A program made the translations under genes and the position numbers. Below are positions 12,101 through 19,638 of a stretch of 64,000 nucleotides of DNA, one piece after another. How positions within the stretch are numbered: position 1 is the first letter of the stretch; each line of letters starts with the position of its first letter. Source of the DNA: Pseudomonas sp. SL4(2022) (GTDB lineage Bacteria > Pseudomonadota > Gammaproteobacteria > Pseudomonadales > Pseudomonadaceae); contig NZ_CP113060.1 of NCBI RefSeq assembly GCF_026625725.1, forward strand, positions 682,001-746,000. The letters run 5' to 3'. The notes beneath the pieces are model-generated. The model had not been told where the DNA came from. It made no database searches and saw only the letters and a list, made by a program, of their open reading frames with translations.

Positions 12101-13073
12101 AAATGCCCGGACCTTCGTAGATGCCACGACCGTGCGAGGCCTTGCCGATGGCATGAATGGCCTGCTCGTAGGACGCCAGGTAGCGCTTGGCATCTTCATC
12201 GGTCAGGGCCGCTTCACCGAGCATGTCGTAGGAATAACGGAAGCCTTTGCTTTCCATGGTGGTGGCGTTGGCCAGGGCTTCGGCGATGGTTTCGCCGGTG
12301 ACGAACTGCTCGCCCATCAGGCGCATGGACATGTCCACGCCCTTGCGGATCAACGGTTCACCGCCCTTGCCGATGATGCGGTTGAGTGAGGTCATCAAGC
12401 CGGCTTCGTTGTGCGTGGCCACCAGTTTGCCGGTGATCAGCAAGCCCCAGCTCGCGGCGTTGACGAACATCGACGGGCTGTTACCCAGGTGCTGCCCCCA
12501 GTTGCCGTTGCTGATCTTGTCGCGGATCAGCGCGTCACGGGTGGCCTTGTCCGGAATACGCAGCAGCGCTTCGGCCAGGCACATCAGCGCCACACCTTCC
12601 TGCGAGGACAACGAGAATTCCTGCAGCAGACCCTGCACCAGCCCCTGACGGCCGCCAGCGTTCTTCTGGTTGCGCAGCTTTTCGGCGATGCTCATGGCCA
12701 GGGTGTTGCTTGCCTCAGCCATGTCTTTCGGCAGACGCGCCTGCTCCAGCAGCATTGGCACGGCTTCGGTTTCCGGACGGCGATAAGCGCCGGTAATGGC
12801 GGCACGCAGCACTGACTGCGGCAAGATGCTTTCGGCAAAGTCGAGGAACACCTGCAAACCTTGCTCAGTCAGGTTTTCCACCACTTCTTCGCCCGCCACA
12901 GCGGCCAGGCCCGAGTGCTCAGCAGGAGTCAGGCCACCCTCGATCTGCTCCAAATAATTGAAGATCGCCTGCTTGATCAGCCAGTGAGGGGTGCGGTCAA
13001 TCGACTGTGCAGCCTGCTTGAGGCGATCACGGGTTGCATCATCGAGCTTAACGCCAAGGGTAGTGGTGGCCAT
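9132..13073 (-). CDS. putA: Trifunctional PutA: proline dehydrogenase / glutamate-semialdehyde dehydrogenase / put repressor
   Basis: A 1313-residue protein that oxidises proline to glutamate in two steps and represses its own transcription. The N-terminal ribbon-helix-helix (TTTLGVKLDDATRDRLKQAA, residues 3-22, to about 47) marks the DNA-binding, trifunctional version. The FAD-dependent proline dehydrogenase barrel covers about 190-510 (ending in ARRLLE-type LVRRLLENGANTSFVNR). The NAD-dependent dehydrogenase covers about 600-1080, with the catalytic cysteine in DSAGQRCSALR. A C-terminal lid domain follows. The proline permease putP, often divergent from putA in pseudomonads, is not in the upstream gap. 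Probable self-operators lie at 13221 and 13404. Confidence 0.98.
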   Translation of the reverse strand: MATTTLGVKLDDATRDRLKQAAQSIDRTPHWLIKQAIFNYLEQIEGGLTPAEHSGLAAVAGEEVVENLTEQGLQVFLDFAESILPQSVLRAAITGAYRRPETEAVPMLLEQARLPKDMAEASNTLAMSIAEKLRNQKNAGGRQGLVQGLLQEFSLSSQEGVALMCLAEALLRIPDKATRDALIRDKISNGNWGQHLGNSPSMFVNAASWGLLITGKLVATHNEAGLMTSLNRIIGKGGEPLIRKGVDMSMRLMGEQFVTGETIAEALANATTMESKGFRYSYDMLGEAALTDEDAKRYLASYEQAIHAIGKASHGRGIYEGPGISIKLSALHPRYSRAQYDRVMDELYPILLGLTKLAKQYDIGLNIDAEEADRLEISLDLLERLCFDRALTGWNGIGFVIQAYQKRCPYVIDYVIDLAKRSRHRLMIRLVKGAYWDSEIKRAQVEGLEGYPVYTRKPYTDISYIACARKLLAVPEAIYPQFATHNAHSLSAIYQLAGQNYYPGQYEFQCLHGMGEPLYEQVVGKVADGKLNRPCRIYAPVGSHETLLAYLVRRLLENGANTSFVNRIADHSISIKELVLDPVQQVEQMATQEGGLGLPHPRIALPRALYGDARLNSEGIDLANEHRLGSLSSALLSSSNNAYKAMPLLGCEAPELSEAQPVRNPADHRDIVGYVHEASEQDVRNAVLCAVSSGQIWQSTLPAERAAVLDRAADQMEAEMQQLMGLLVRESGKTFANAIAEVREAVDFLRYYAAQAGNHFSNDSHRPLGPVVCISPWNFPLAIFSGQVAAALAAGNTVLAKPAEQTPLIAAQAVRILLDAGVPSGAVQLLPGRGETVGAGLIGNERVRGVMFTGSTEVAGIIQRNLAGRLDAQGRTIPLIAETGGLNSMIVDSSALTEQVVVDVVASAFDSAGQRCSALRVLCVQEDVADRVINMLKGAMAEYSLGNPERLSTDIGPVIDAEAKGNIDQHIEKMREKGRKVFQLARVAGDDIKRGTFVLPTLIELDSFTELQREIFGPVLHVVRYARADLGTLLQQINDSGYGLTLGVHTRIDETIAQVVNTAKVGNLYVNRNMVGAVVGVQPFGGEGLSGTGPKAGGPLYMYRLLATRPQDAVAKQLQQEKGEIQRPAEQTKVIQALQDWAAKHEPSLSALSAQYVGLAQSGTVQMLNGPTGERNSYSLLPREHVLCLAAERSDLLTQLAAALAVGCQVLWQESELTRELFAALPKAVQQRITVLSQWSESETVFDAILHHGDSDQLREVCQLAAQRPGAIIGVHGLHKGETDIPLERLLIEHALSINTAAAGGNASLMTIG

Positions 13074-13220
13074 TGGTTTGTCCTGTTATGAGCGTGGAGC
13101 ACGGCAGATAAGCGCCGGGAGCAATGCCTGAGCGTCGCCCGCGAAGGCCTCATGGAGGTGGCGCCATGGGTGACGGGTCACAAAAAACTGGCGAGAGATT
13201 AAACCTCATAAGGCGCAAGG

Positions 13221-13226
13221 TGCAAC
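13221..13226 (-). promoter_or_regulatory. GTTGCA motif, candidate PutA operator half-site
   Basis: TGCAAC on the plus strand is GTTGCA read in the putA direction, the core bound by PutA ribbon-helix-helix domains in E. coli. It lies about 150 bases upstream of putA, with a related GGTTGTA 8 bases further on (13230-13236, complement). Confidence 0.4.
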
Positions 13227-13403
13227 TAGGTACAACCAAACAAAACCGTAGTTATCTATGCCACTCAGCAGCCCGCCATTCGCCTCCCCCTCGGAAAAAC
13301 CCAGTACTGACAAGGCTCTGGCAAAAAATACCTGCTGCACCAGGAAAACGCTCTTACTAAAAAATGCAGAGCACCCGACGACAGGTACAACCCAAGCGCA
13401 CAC

Positions 13404-13422
13404 AAGGTTGCACCACAACCTT
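13404..13422 (+). promoter_or_regulatory. Inverted repeat with GGTTGCA, candidate PutA operator
   Basis: AAGGTTG-CACCA-CAACCTT is a perfect 7-base inverted repeat with a 5-base centre, and its left arm contains GGTTGCA (13406-13412), the known PutA recognition core. Position about 330 bases upstream of putA fits the multi-site put control regions known in enterics. Binding is inferred. Confidence 0.45.
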
Positions 13423-13765
13423 TATTCACGCCTTAACTGAGCAAAGCACAACAGGCCTCTTTCCGCGCAGTGACCGACGCAGTGCGCAGACAGTTAGCGC
13501 CCCCAGGCGCTGGACAATAGACAACGGTACTCCCCCAGCTGGTAACAGGAACGTGGCGACCCACTGAACCGACAGGACTGACAGGACTGACAACAATGAC
13601 ACAGCGCGAAACACGCCGCTGCGCACCAACTTAATGCTGAAGCTGTCCAGCCAGTCAGTTAATAGTGCATTCGCGGCATTTACATCCCTTACAAAACCAC
13701 TAAAGCGCGCCCCGCGCCATCAACCAGCCTCGTGCAGAGCCTACACCGCACGTCACTGGACGATT

Positions 13766-13781
13766 TGGCCTCGTTCTTGCT
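13766..13781 (+). promoter_or_regulatory. Sigma-54-type promoter-like element upstream of the Tsx-like gene
   Basis: TGGCCT-CGTTC-TTGCT keeps the invariant GG and GC dinucleotides at the 10-base separation of the -24/-12 consensus TGGCAC-N5-TTGCW. It lies 70 bases before the ATG at 13851. An enhancer-binding protein gene is not nearby, so the assignment is tentative. Confidence 0.4.
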
Positions 13782-13850
13782 GAAACACCGCCAGCCTGAC
13801 CACTCAGACAGGTTTAAAACTAGATATCAGCACTTGGGGAGCACCATTCA

Positions 13851-14645
13851 ATGAACCGCACTCTTTCCTCTCTCGCCATGGCCGCTGGCCTGTTGGCGGG
13901 CAGCCAGGCCATGGCAGGTGACCTGCTGCACTGGCAAAACAACAGCCTGAGCTACCTCTATGGCCAGGACTACAAGATCGATCCGGAAATCCAGCAGACC
14001 ATCACCTTTGAACACGCCAGTGGCTGGAGCTTTGGTGACCTGTTCTTCTTCGTTGACACCATCAAATACAACACTGACGCCACCAATGGCGCGGGCGATG
14101 GCCATACCTTCTATGGTGAGCTGTCGCCGCGGCTGTCCTTCGGCAAGCTGTTCGATAGCAAGCTGGAATTGGGCCCGATCAAAGATGTGTTGCTCGCCAC
14201 CACCTACGAGTTCGGCGAGAACGATGTCGACTCCTACCTGATCGGCCCTGGCTTCGACCTGGCCATTCCAGGCTTCGACTACTTCTCGCTCAACTTCTAC
14301 AACCGCACTACAGACGGCAAGCGCGACGGCGACAATGTCTGGCAGATCACACCGGTATGGAGCTACACCATCCCAGTTGGCACATCCGATATCGTGATTG
14401 ACGGTTTCATGGACTGGGTGGTGGACAACGACAAGAGCTACCACGCCAACCTGCACTTCAACCCGCAGATCAAATACGACCTGGGCAAGGCGATGAACTG
14501 GGGCGAGAAGCAACTGTATGTGGGTATCGAATACGACTACTGGAAGGACAAGTACGGTATCGACAACGACAGCTTCCTCGGCGACGTGATTCTCGATGGC
14601 ACAGATCAGAACACCGCCAGCCTGTTGGTAAAAGCGCACTTCTGA
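13851..14645 (+). CDS. Tsx-like nucleoside-specific outer-membrane channel
   Basis: A 264-residue outer-membrane beta-barrel. A signal peptide of about 22 residues ends at SQAMAGD. The mature protein begins with LLHWQNNSLSYLYGQDYKIDPE, typical of the Tsx/nucleoside-binding outer-membrane family, and has alternating amphipathic strands throughout. It ends in phenylalanine (KAHF), the usual BAM insertion signal. Role: passive uptake of nucleosides across the outer membrane. This would feed the nucleoside ABC transporter and deaminase encoded at 33-40 kb, although it is not adjacent to them. The ATG has GGGGAG 9 bases upstream. Confidence 0.88.
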   Translation: MNRTLSSLAMAAGLLAGSQAMAGDLLHWQNNSLSYLYGQDYKIDPEIQQTITFEHASGWSFGDLFFFVDTIKYNTDATNGAGDGHTFYGELSPRLSFGKLFDSKLELGPIKDVLLATTYEFGENDVDSYLIGPGFDLAIPGFDYFSLNFYNRTTDGKRDGDNVWQITPVWSYTIPVGTSDIVIDGFMDWVVDNDKSYHANLHFNPQIKYDLGKAMNWGEKQLYVGIEYDYWKDKYGIDNDSFLGDVILDGTDQNTASLLVKAHF

Positions 14646-14750
14646 TACCCGGCACCTCGTCAGCAGCCGCAAGGCGGCTGATGAGGGCAAAAACAGCTAA
14701 AACCCTATACACTATGCGGCCTTTATTCTTTGCCCGAACAAGGACTCGCC

Positions 14751-15092
14751 GTGAGTACGCTGCCGCCCTGCCCCAAATGCAATTCCGAATACACCTACGA
14801 AGACGGCGCTCAACTGGTCTGTCCGGAATGCGCCCACGAATGGACCGCTGACGGCGCCACGGATGCACCAGATGATGCCAAAGTGATCAAGGACTCGGTG
14901 GGCAACGTACTGCAGGATGGTGACACCATCACCGTCATCAAGGATCTCAAGATCAAAGGCTCATCCCTGGTGGTCAAGGTAGGCACCAAGGTCAAAGGCA
15001 TCCGCCTGTGTGATGGCGACCATGACATCGACTGCAAAATCGACGGCATCGGCGCAATGAAGCTGAAATCCGAATTTGTGCGCAAGGTTTAA
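14751..15092 (+). CDS. yjdM: Zinc-ribbon protein YjdM (PhnA family)
   Basis: A 113-residue cytoplasmic protein starting at GTG 14751 with AAGGA 6 bases upstream. It opens with [19 protein letters not shown] and has two CxxC pairs (CPKC and CPEC) forming a zinc ribbon. The second half ([38 protein letters not shown]) is the SH3-like PhnA domain. An upstream TTG at 14730 would add seven residues not found in the family. The protein was once linked to phosphonate use, but its function is unsettled. A clear terminator follows. Confidence 0.93.
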   Translation: MSTLPPCPKCNSEYTYEDGAQLVCPECAHEWTADGATDAPDDAKVIKDSVGNVLQDGDTITVIKDLKIKGSSLVVKVGTKVKGIRLCDGDHDIDCKIDGIGAMKLKSEFVRKV

Positions 15093-15109
15093 CTCAGCCT
15101 GCCGCCAGA

Positions 15110-15136
15110 AGCCCCGGCCCATGTCGGGGCTTTTTT
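15110..15136 (+). terminator. Rho-independent terminator of yjdM
   Basis: A 7-base stem AGCCCCG / CGGGGCT (15110-15116 with 15125-15131) is followed by six T residues. Confidence 0.9.
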
Positions 15137-15239
15137 ATGCCTGTAACAATTGAGCCACGGGTTAGCCCTGCAGGCACTGCGTAATTGACTAGCATCAATA
15201 ACGAACACTCCGCTCACCAACGTTTTGCCGGAGGCTCTC

Positions 15240-15962
15240 ATGCGAATGACTGCGCTGTACCTGATGCTATTGCTGCCCTGGTCGTTACAGGCTGAAGACT
15301 GGCATGTGGTGGGTGACGAACAGTTTGCCCCTTACAGCTATGTCACCCTTGAGGATGACCAGCCGCACGGCCTGGATGTCGAGTTGGTCGAGGCCGTGTT
15401 GCAGGAGGCCAAGATTGCCTACAACCTGCGACTGTACCCCTGGGAGCGCGTCAAGCGCATGCTCGACCGCAGTGAAGTCGCCATGGCCTTCCAGTTTGCG
15501 GGCACCCCTGAGCGTATGCAGCAGTATGAGCTGGTCGGGCCCATTCGCACTGGCTCGACGGTATTTATGACCACCGGCAAGACGGCCATCCATGACTGGC
15601 AAAGCCTGGATGACCTGTCGCAGTATGTGATTGGCCAAGTCCGCGGATACGCCTACCAATCAGACTTCGATAAAGCCGATTTGCGGCGTGACACCAGCGC
15701 ACAGAATCCGCGTCAACTGGTGTCCATGCTGCTGGCCGGGCGCATTGACATTATCGTCGGTGATCGGGTGCAACTGATGTATTTCGTGCGCGAACAACGC
15801 GCCGAACAGGGTGTGCGCATCCTGCACAAACCACTGGTAGAAATGCCGCGCTATGTAGCCTTTGCCAAAGGCGATCATGCCCGCGCCAAAGTATTCGCTG
15901 ATGCCCTGGAGCGGCTGAAGCAGGCCGGCAGTCTGAATACCATCTACCAACGCTGGAACTGA
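15240..15962 (+). CDS. Orphan periplasmic amino-acid-type binding protein (SBP_bac_3)
   Basis: A 240-residue periplasmic protein of the ABC-type polar amino-acid binding family. The signal peptide is about residues 1-20 (LYLMLLLPWSLQAED). The core begins with VVGDEQFAPYSY and contains the GLDVELVEAVLQEA and LYPWERVKRML segments typical of the family. The ATG at 15240 has GGAGG 5 bases upstream and is preferred over an upstream TTG. No permease or ATPase gene is adjacent, so it may hand its ligand to a sensor, or it may be a stand-alone scavenging protein. A second orphan of the same type lies at 21168. The ligand is unknown. Confidence 0.85.
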   Translation: MRMTALYLMLLLPWSLQAEDWHVVGDEQFAPYSYVTLEDDQPHGLDVELVEAVLQEAKIAYNLRLYPWERVKRMLDRSEVAMAFQFAGTPERMQQYELVGPIRTGSTVFMTTGKTAIHDWQSLDDLSQYVIGQVRGYAYQSDFDKADLRRDTSAQNPRQLVSMLLAGRIDIIVGDRVQLMYFVREQRAEQGVRILHKPLVEMPRYVAFAKGDHARAKVFADALERLKQAGSLNTIYQRWN

Positions 15963-16158
15963 CGGCGAAACATGCATGCCGCGTCGCAGCGCCTATCGCC
16001 TGCGTGTTGCTCTGCGTCTACGGCGTGGTGAACGGCCGCAAGCATCAGTGGAAACGATCACCCGAAACGCTCAAAGCACAGAGCTGCAAACATCTGCAAC
16101 CAGATTGCGGGGCACAGTCGACTCCAGGACGAAGGTCTGGAGATAACCTAGCAGGACA

Positions 16159-16944
16159 CTACTGCACCGGCAGGAAGTTCAGGAATAACAGGCCCTGCGC
16201 ATAATTGACGCCCATGCGCCGGTAACGCTCATCCAGAACGTCGGTAAGCAGGTCCAGACGCGCGACGATCTTGCCGAATTCCACGGCATAGCTGAGGTTG
16301 TGCCCATCCGCAGAAATCTCGTTTGACAGCAGCCACGGCTTGCCACCGGCATCGGTACGACGAGCCAGCATCCAGCTGGCTGTTTCCATATTGCGCGCGG
16401 CGTTGTGGATGAATTGAGGATCCAGCGTGTCACTCAGGTAATACTCGGTACGACCGCCATGGGCCGTGATCAACATGCTGGCCAGGGAGTAGATAAAGGC
16501 TCCAACCCGGTCCCCCTGGTACTCGGCGCTCAAGGCATAGCTCAGCGCCGCAATGTCGGTACGCCCACCCAGTTGTGGCAGCGGCTGATCCAGCTCAATG
16601 GCACGATGCACCGCGCGCTTGGCCGCCTCGGCATCAGGCAGGCCAGTCTTGCGCCATTCGCGAGGGTTACGCAGGTAGAGCTTGTCCATCAGGCGATAGA
16701 GGCTGTTGAGGTTATTGCGCATGCCCAAGGTGGCCATGCGGTCGGCATGGCTCTGAAAAAACTCGGTGGGTTTGATCGGGCTGCGGTTCTCGATAATGGC
16801 CTGATGATCCTGCCGCGAAGCGCAGCCGCCCAACATCAGCAGCGTAACCACTACCAGCCCGGCCACAGCCCCGTAACGCAGCAGCATGGCCGACATGCTG
16901 TGGGGGCGCATTTCCAGCCTGGGTAAACGCTGCACAGTGTTCAT
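16159..16944 (-). CDS. Lipoprotein of unknown function
   Basis: A 261-residue product with a hydrophobic stretch VAGLVVVTLLMLGGC ending in the lipobox LGGC at about residue 41. The long N-terminus suggests the real start may be one of the methionines at residues 12, 17 or 20. The mature part is mostly helical, with the segments KPTEFFQSHADRMATLGMRN and LNSLYRLMDKLYLRNPREWR. No catalytic motif or known domain is recognised. It stands alone between convergent or divergent neighbours. I do not assign a role. Confidence 0.7.
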   Translation of the reverse strand: MNTVQRLPRLEMRPHSMSAMLLRYGAVAGLVVVTLLMLGGCASRQDHQAIIENRSPIKPTEFFQSHADRMATLGMRNNLNSLYRLMDKLYLRNPREWRKTGLPDAEAAKRAVHRAIELDQPLPQLGGRTDIAALSYALSAEYQGDRVGAFIYSLASMLITAHGGRTEYYLSDTLDPQFIHNAARNMETASWMLARRTDAGGKPWLLSNEISADGHNLSYAVEFGKIVARLDLLTDVLDERYRRMGVNYAQGLLFLNFLPVQ

Positions 16945-17190
16945 CAGTGGAGGTCATCCGCTGCGGTGTGGTGAGGTAACGCTAGCAACAAAATCCAGAT
17001 CGGCCAGTTTTTCTGCCCAAAGGCATGACTTACTGCGCAATCAAGCACCTAGCGATACAAGCTCAGGTTGTGCCCGAAGAGTGCTGCTCGGGCGGAATAA
17101 AATTGAAATCCGCCACCCACACCCGACAAAAGCCCCGTAACAGAGCGCTTTAAGCGGTATGATCCGCGGCTTTTTGCCGCCGAGAAGCCC

Positions 17191-17916
17191 ATGCTGCGCC
17201 TGCTTGTCCTGTTTTGCCTGCTATTTACCCTGCCTGCTCACGCCGAAGCCCCGCAAAGCTTCAACGCCGCCAAGAAAATTGCCTGGCAGATCTACGCCAC
17301 ACGCCCTATTACGTTCTACTGCCAGTGCAGCTACAGCGGCAACCGCGTCGACCTCAGCAGCTGTGGCTACCAGCCGCGCAAACAACTGCGCCGCGCCCAA
17401 CGCGTGGAATGGGAACATGTGGTACCTGCCTGGGTGATCGGCCACCAGCGCCAGTGCTGGCAACAAGGCGGACGCAAGAACTGCGCACGCAACGACGCCC
17501 GCTTCAAGGCCGCTGAAGCCGACCTGCACAACCTGGTGCCCAGCATCGGCGAAGTGAATGGTGACCGCTCCAACTATGCCCTTGGCATGCTCAGCGAGAA
17601 ACCCAGCCAATACGGTGCCTGCCCTATGGTGGTCAATTTCAAGGCCAAGATCGCCATGCCGCCACAACACGCGCGAGGGGCATCGGCACGCATCTACCTG
17701 TACATGGCCGAACGCTACCAGCTGCGCCTGTCTTCGCTTGACCGGCGAACGTACGAAGCCTGGAATCGCCAGTACCCGGTCAGCGAATGGGAACGCTGGC
17801 GCAACCAGCAGGTTGGCTGTGTGATGGGGCACGGCAACCCCTACGTTGGCACTTATGACCCTAACCAGTGCCAACCACTGCAACGTGCCAGTGCAGCGGG
17901 TAATCGCCGAGGCTAG
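17191..17916 (+). CDS. endA: Endonuclease I (periplasmic or secreted DNase)
   Basis: A 241-residue nuclease of the EndA/NucM family that cuts double-stranded DNA non-specifically. The signal peptide is residues 1-18 (LLFTLPAHAEA). The beta-beta-alpha metal active site is visible as EWEHVVPAW with H76 and DLHNLVPSIGEVNGDRSN with its conserved asparagine and arginine. Several cysteines (YCQCSYSG, CWQQGGRKNC, GACPM, GCVMG) fit disulfides in an oxidising compartment. Family members serve in nucleotide scavenging from extracellular DNA. The ATG is preceded by GAGAAG. Confidence 0.93.
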   Translation: MLRLLVLFCLLFTLPAHAEAPQSFNAAKKIAWQIYATRPITFYCQCSYSGNRVDLSSCGYQPRKQLRRAQRVEWEHVVPAWVIGHQRQCWQQGGRKNCARNDARFKAAEADLHNLVPSIGEVNGDRSNYALGMLSEKPSQYGACPMVVNFKAKIAMPPQHARGASARIYLYMAERYQLRLSSLDRRTYEAWNRQYPVSEWERWRNQQVGCVMGHGNPYVGTYDPNQCQPLQRASAAGNRRG

Positions 17917-18026
17917 GCCAGACCTTGCTCTTTACACAGGATTTACATTGCCTTGCGAAATGCCGGCAATCCCGCGCAGTCGAACACAGTGACCGGAGCA
18001 GACCGGCACACAAAGGAGTTTCGACC

Positions 18027-18365
18027 ATGCACGCGCGTTCCCCCCTCATCACCGGCCTGATCGCCAGCCTGGCCTTCGCCGGTGCCCAACAGGCTCTGGC
18101 AGCCGACCGTGGCGATGTGGCCGCGGGTGTAGTAATCGGCGCCATCCTTGGCGGTGTCCTGGTCAGCCAGCGATCCGCGCCGGCCTACGAACCACAACCG
18201 GTCTATCGCGCCCCACCGCCCGTGGTTTATTACGAACCGCGGCCTGTTTACTACGAGCCACGCCCGGTCTACTACACACCCGCGCCGGTTTACTACGTGG
18301 CCGAACCGCGATATCCGCACAACCATTGGCGCAAAACCCAGCGCCGCCACCACGACGACTGGTAA
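18027..18365 (+). CDS. Small exported proline/tyrosine-rich repeat protein
   Basis: A 112-residue protein starting at ATG 18027 with AAAGGAG 8 bases upstream. The signal peptide is about 1-25 (FAGAQQALAADRG), followed by a glycine-rich hydrophobic stretch (AAGVVIGAILGGVLV). The rest is a low-complexity array of PxPVYYE-type units (YEPRPVYYEPRPVYYTPAPVYY) and a basic His-rich tail. Similar short glycine-zipper-like envelope proteins are common in pseudomonads, but the function is unknown. A perfect terminator overlaps its stop codon. Confidence 0.75.
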   Translation: MHARSPLITGLIASLAFAGAQQALAADRGDVAAGVVIGAILGGVLVSQRSAPAYEPQPVYRAPPPVVYYEPRPVYYEPRPVYYTPAPVYYVAEPRYPHNHWRKTQRRHHDDW

Positions 18366-18396
18366 ACGAAGCCCCGCTCCTGCGGGGCTTCGTTTT
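18364..18396 (+). terminator. Strong rho-independent terminator
   Basis: A 14-base perfect stem (18364-18377 with 18382-18395) has a TCCT loop and ends in TTTT. It starts inside the stop codon of the Pro/Tyr-rich gene. Confidence 0.92.
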
Positions 18397-18518
18397 AGGG
18401 GCATAGCGTCGATTAACTGACTGGGCCGACCTAGGCTGCGCAGGTCCGCACACTACGTTGGCAGCCTTGCCTATGACGGCTACGCTCACAGCAGACACGC
18501 CTGAAGGGGAAACAAGGA

Positions 18519-19634
18519 ATGTCACAGTTACATGACTTGCAGGATCAAAGCCCGCTGCAGCACAAACTGCACCACCTGCTGCAAACCCTGCAACTCAAGT
18601 ACCCGCATGTGCAGCGCCTGGCCATCGCCCTGTATGACCATGGCAGCGATTGGGTAAAAACCTTCGTCGCCGTTGAGGACGGTCCCAATTCATTGCCCTT
18701 CTACCACGCCAAACTCAAGGACACCACCTGGCTGCAAGCCGTCGCCGTCAACCAGACACCACGCGTGATCAACGACTTTGCCCTGTTGCAAGGCAACCAA
18801 AAACAACACGTCCAGGCACTGTTGGATGCGGGCTATCGCTCCAGCTATACCCTGCCAATGTGCGTCAATGGCTACTTTTTCGGCTTTGTATTCTTCAATG
18901 CCCGCAGCAGCGATGTCTTCCAAGGCATGCTGCTCAGTGAGCTGGATGTCCTCAGCCACCTGGCCAGCCTGATGGTCTACAACGAGCGCTCCAGCGTACG
19001 CACCTTGCTGGCCACGCTTAAATCCGCCATGACCCTGACCCACGCCCGCGACCCGGAAACCGGCAACCACCTTGAGCGCATGTCCCGCTATTCGCGGCTC
19101 ATCGCGCAAAAACTGGCCGCCCCACGCGGCCTGGACGACAGTTTTGTGGAGCACGTTTACCTGTTCGCCCCCTTGCACGACCTGGGCAAAATCACCATCC
19201 CCGACCGCGTGCTGCTCAAACCGGGCCGGCTGGATGAGGATGAACAGCGCATTATGCGCCAGCACTCACGCGCAGGTTTGGAACTGATCGATCAGCTACT
19301 GGCCAACTTCGGCCTGGCCAGCGTCAGCCAGGTGGGCATGCTGCGCAACATCGTCCTGCATCACCATGAACTCTACGACGGCAGCGGCTATCCGGATGGT
19401 TTAAGCGGTGAAAACATTCCACTGGAGTCGCGCATTGTCACGGTATCCGATGTGTTCGACGCGCTGACCAGTGACCGCCCCTACAAATCCGCCTGGCGCA
19501 ATGAAGACGCCTTTGCCTGGATGACGGAGCGCTCCGGCACGATGTTCGACCCCGATTGCCTGCACGCGCTACTGGCCCAAGCCGACGACATCGTGCACAT
19601 CCAGCATTGCTTCCGCGAGAACGTCTTCGGCTAA
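18519..19634 (+). CDS. GAF-like plus HD-GYP domain cyclic-di-GMP phosphodiesterase
   Basis: A 371-residue cytoplasmic signalling protein. Residues about 15-155 look like a GAF domain (LAIALYDHGSDWVKTFVA ... GYFFGFVFFNA). The HD-GYP domain follows at about 165-345, with the HD pair H220/D221 in APLHDLGKI, the histidines of HHHELYDGSG (281-290) and GYP at 290-292, all intact. HD-GYP enzymes degrade cyclic di-GMP. AAGGA directly precedes the ATG. It converges with a second HD-GYP gene whose stop lies 4 bases away. Confidence 0.93.
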   Translation: MSQLHDLQDQSPLQHKLHHLLQTLQLKYPHVQRLAIALYDHGSDWVKTFVAVEDGPNSLPFYHAKLKDTTWLQAVAVNQTPRVINDFALLQGNQKQHVQALLDAGYRSSYTLPMCVNGYFFGFVFFNARSSDVFQGMLLSELDVLSHLASLMVYNERSSVRTLLATLKSAMTLTHARDPETGNHLERMSRYSRLIAQKLAAPRGLDDSFVEHVYLFAPLHDLGKITIPDRVLLKPGRLDEDEQRIMRQHSRAGLELIDQLLANFGLASVSQVGMLRNIVLHHHELYDGSGYPDGLSGENIPLESRIVTVSDVFDALTSDRPYKSAWRNEDAFAWMTERSGTMFDPDCLHALLAQADDIVHIQHCFRENVFG

Positions 19635-19638
19635 GACT

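Larger units (their letters stand above)
13074..13850. other. Long control region between putA and the Tsx-like gene
   Basis: 777 bases without a supported gene. It holds GTTGCA-type motifs and an inverted repeat suited to PutA binding, a 9-base tandem repeat (GACAGGACT twice and partly a third time, 13571-13592), and a sigma-54-like element near 13770. Short frames in it lack ribosome binding sites and domains. Confidence 0.5.
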
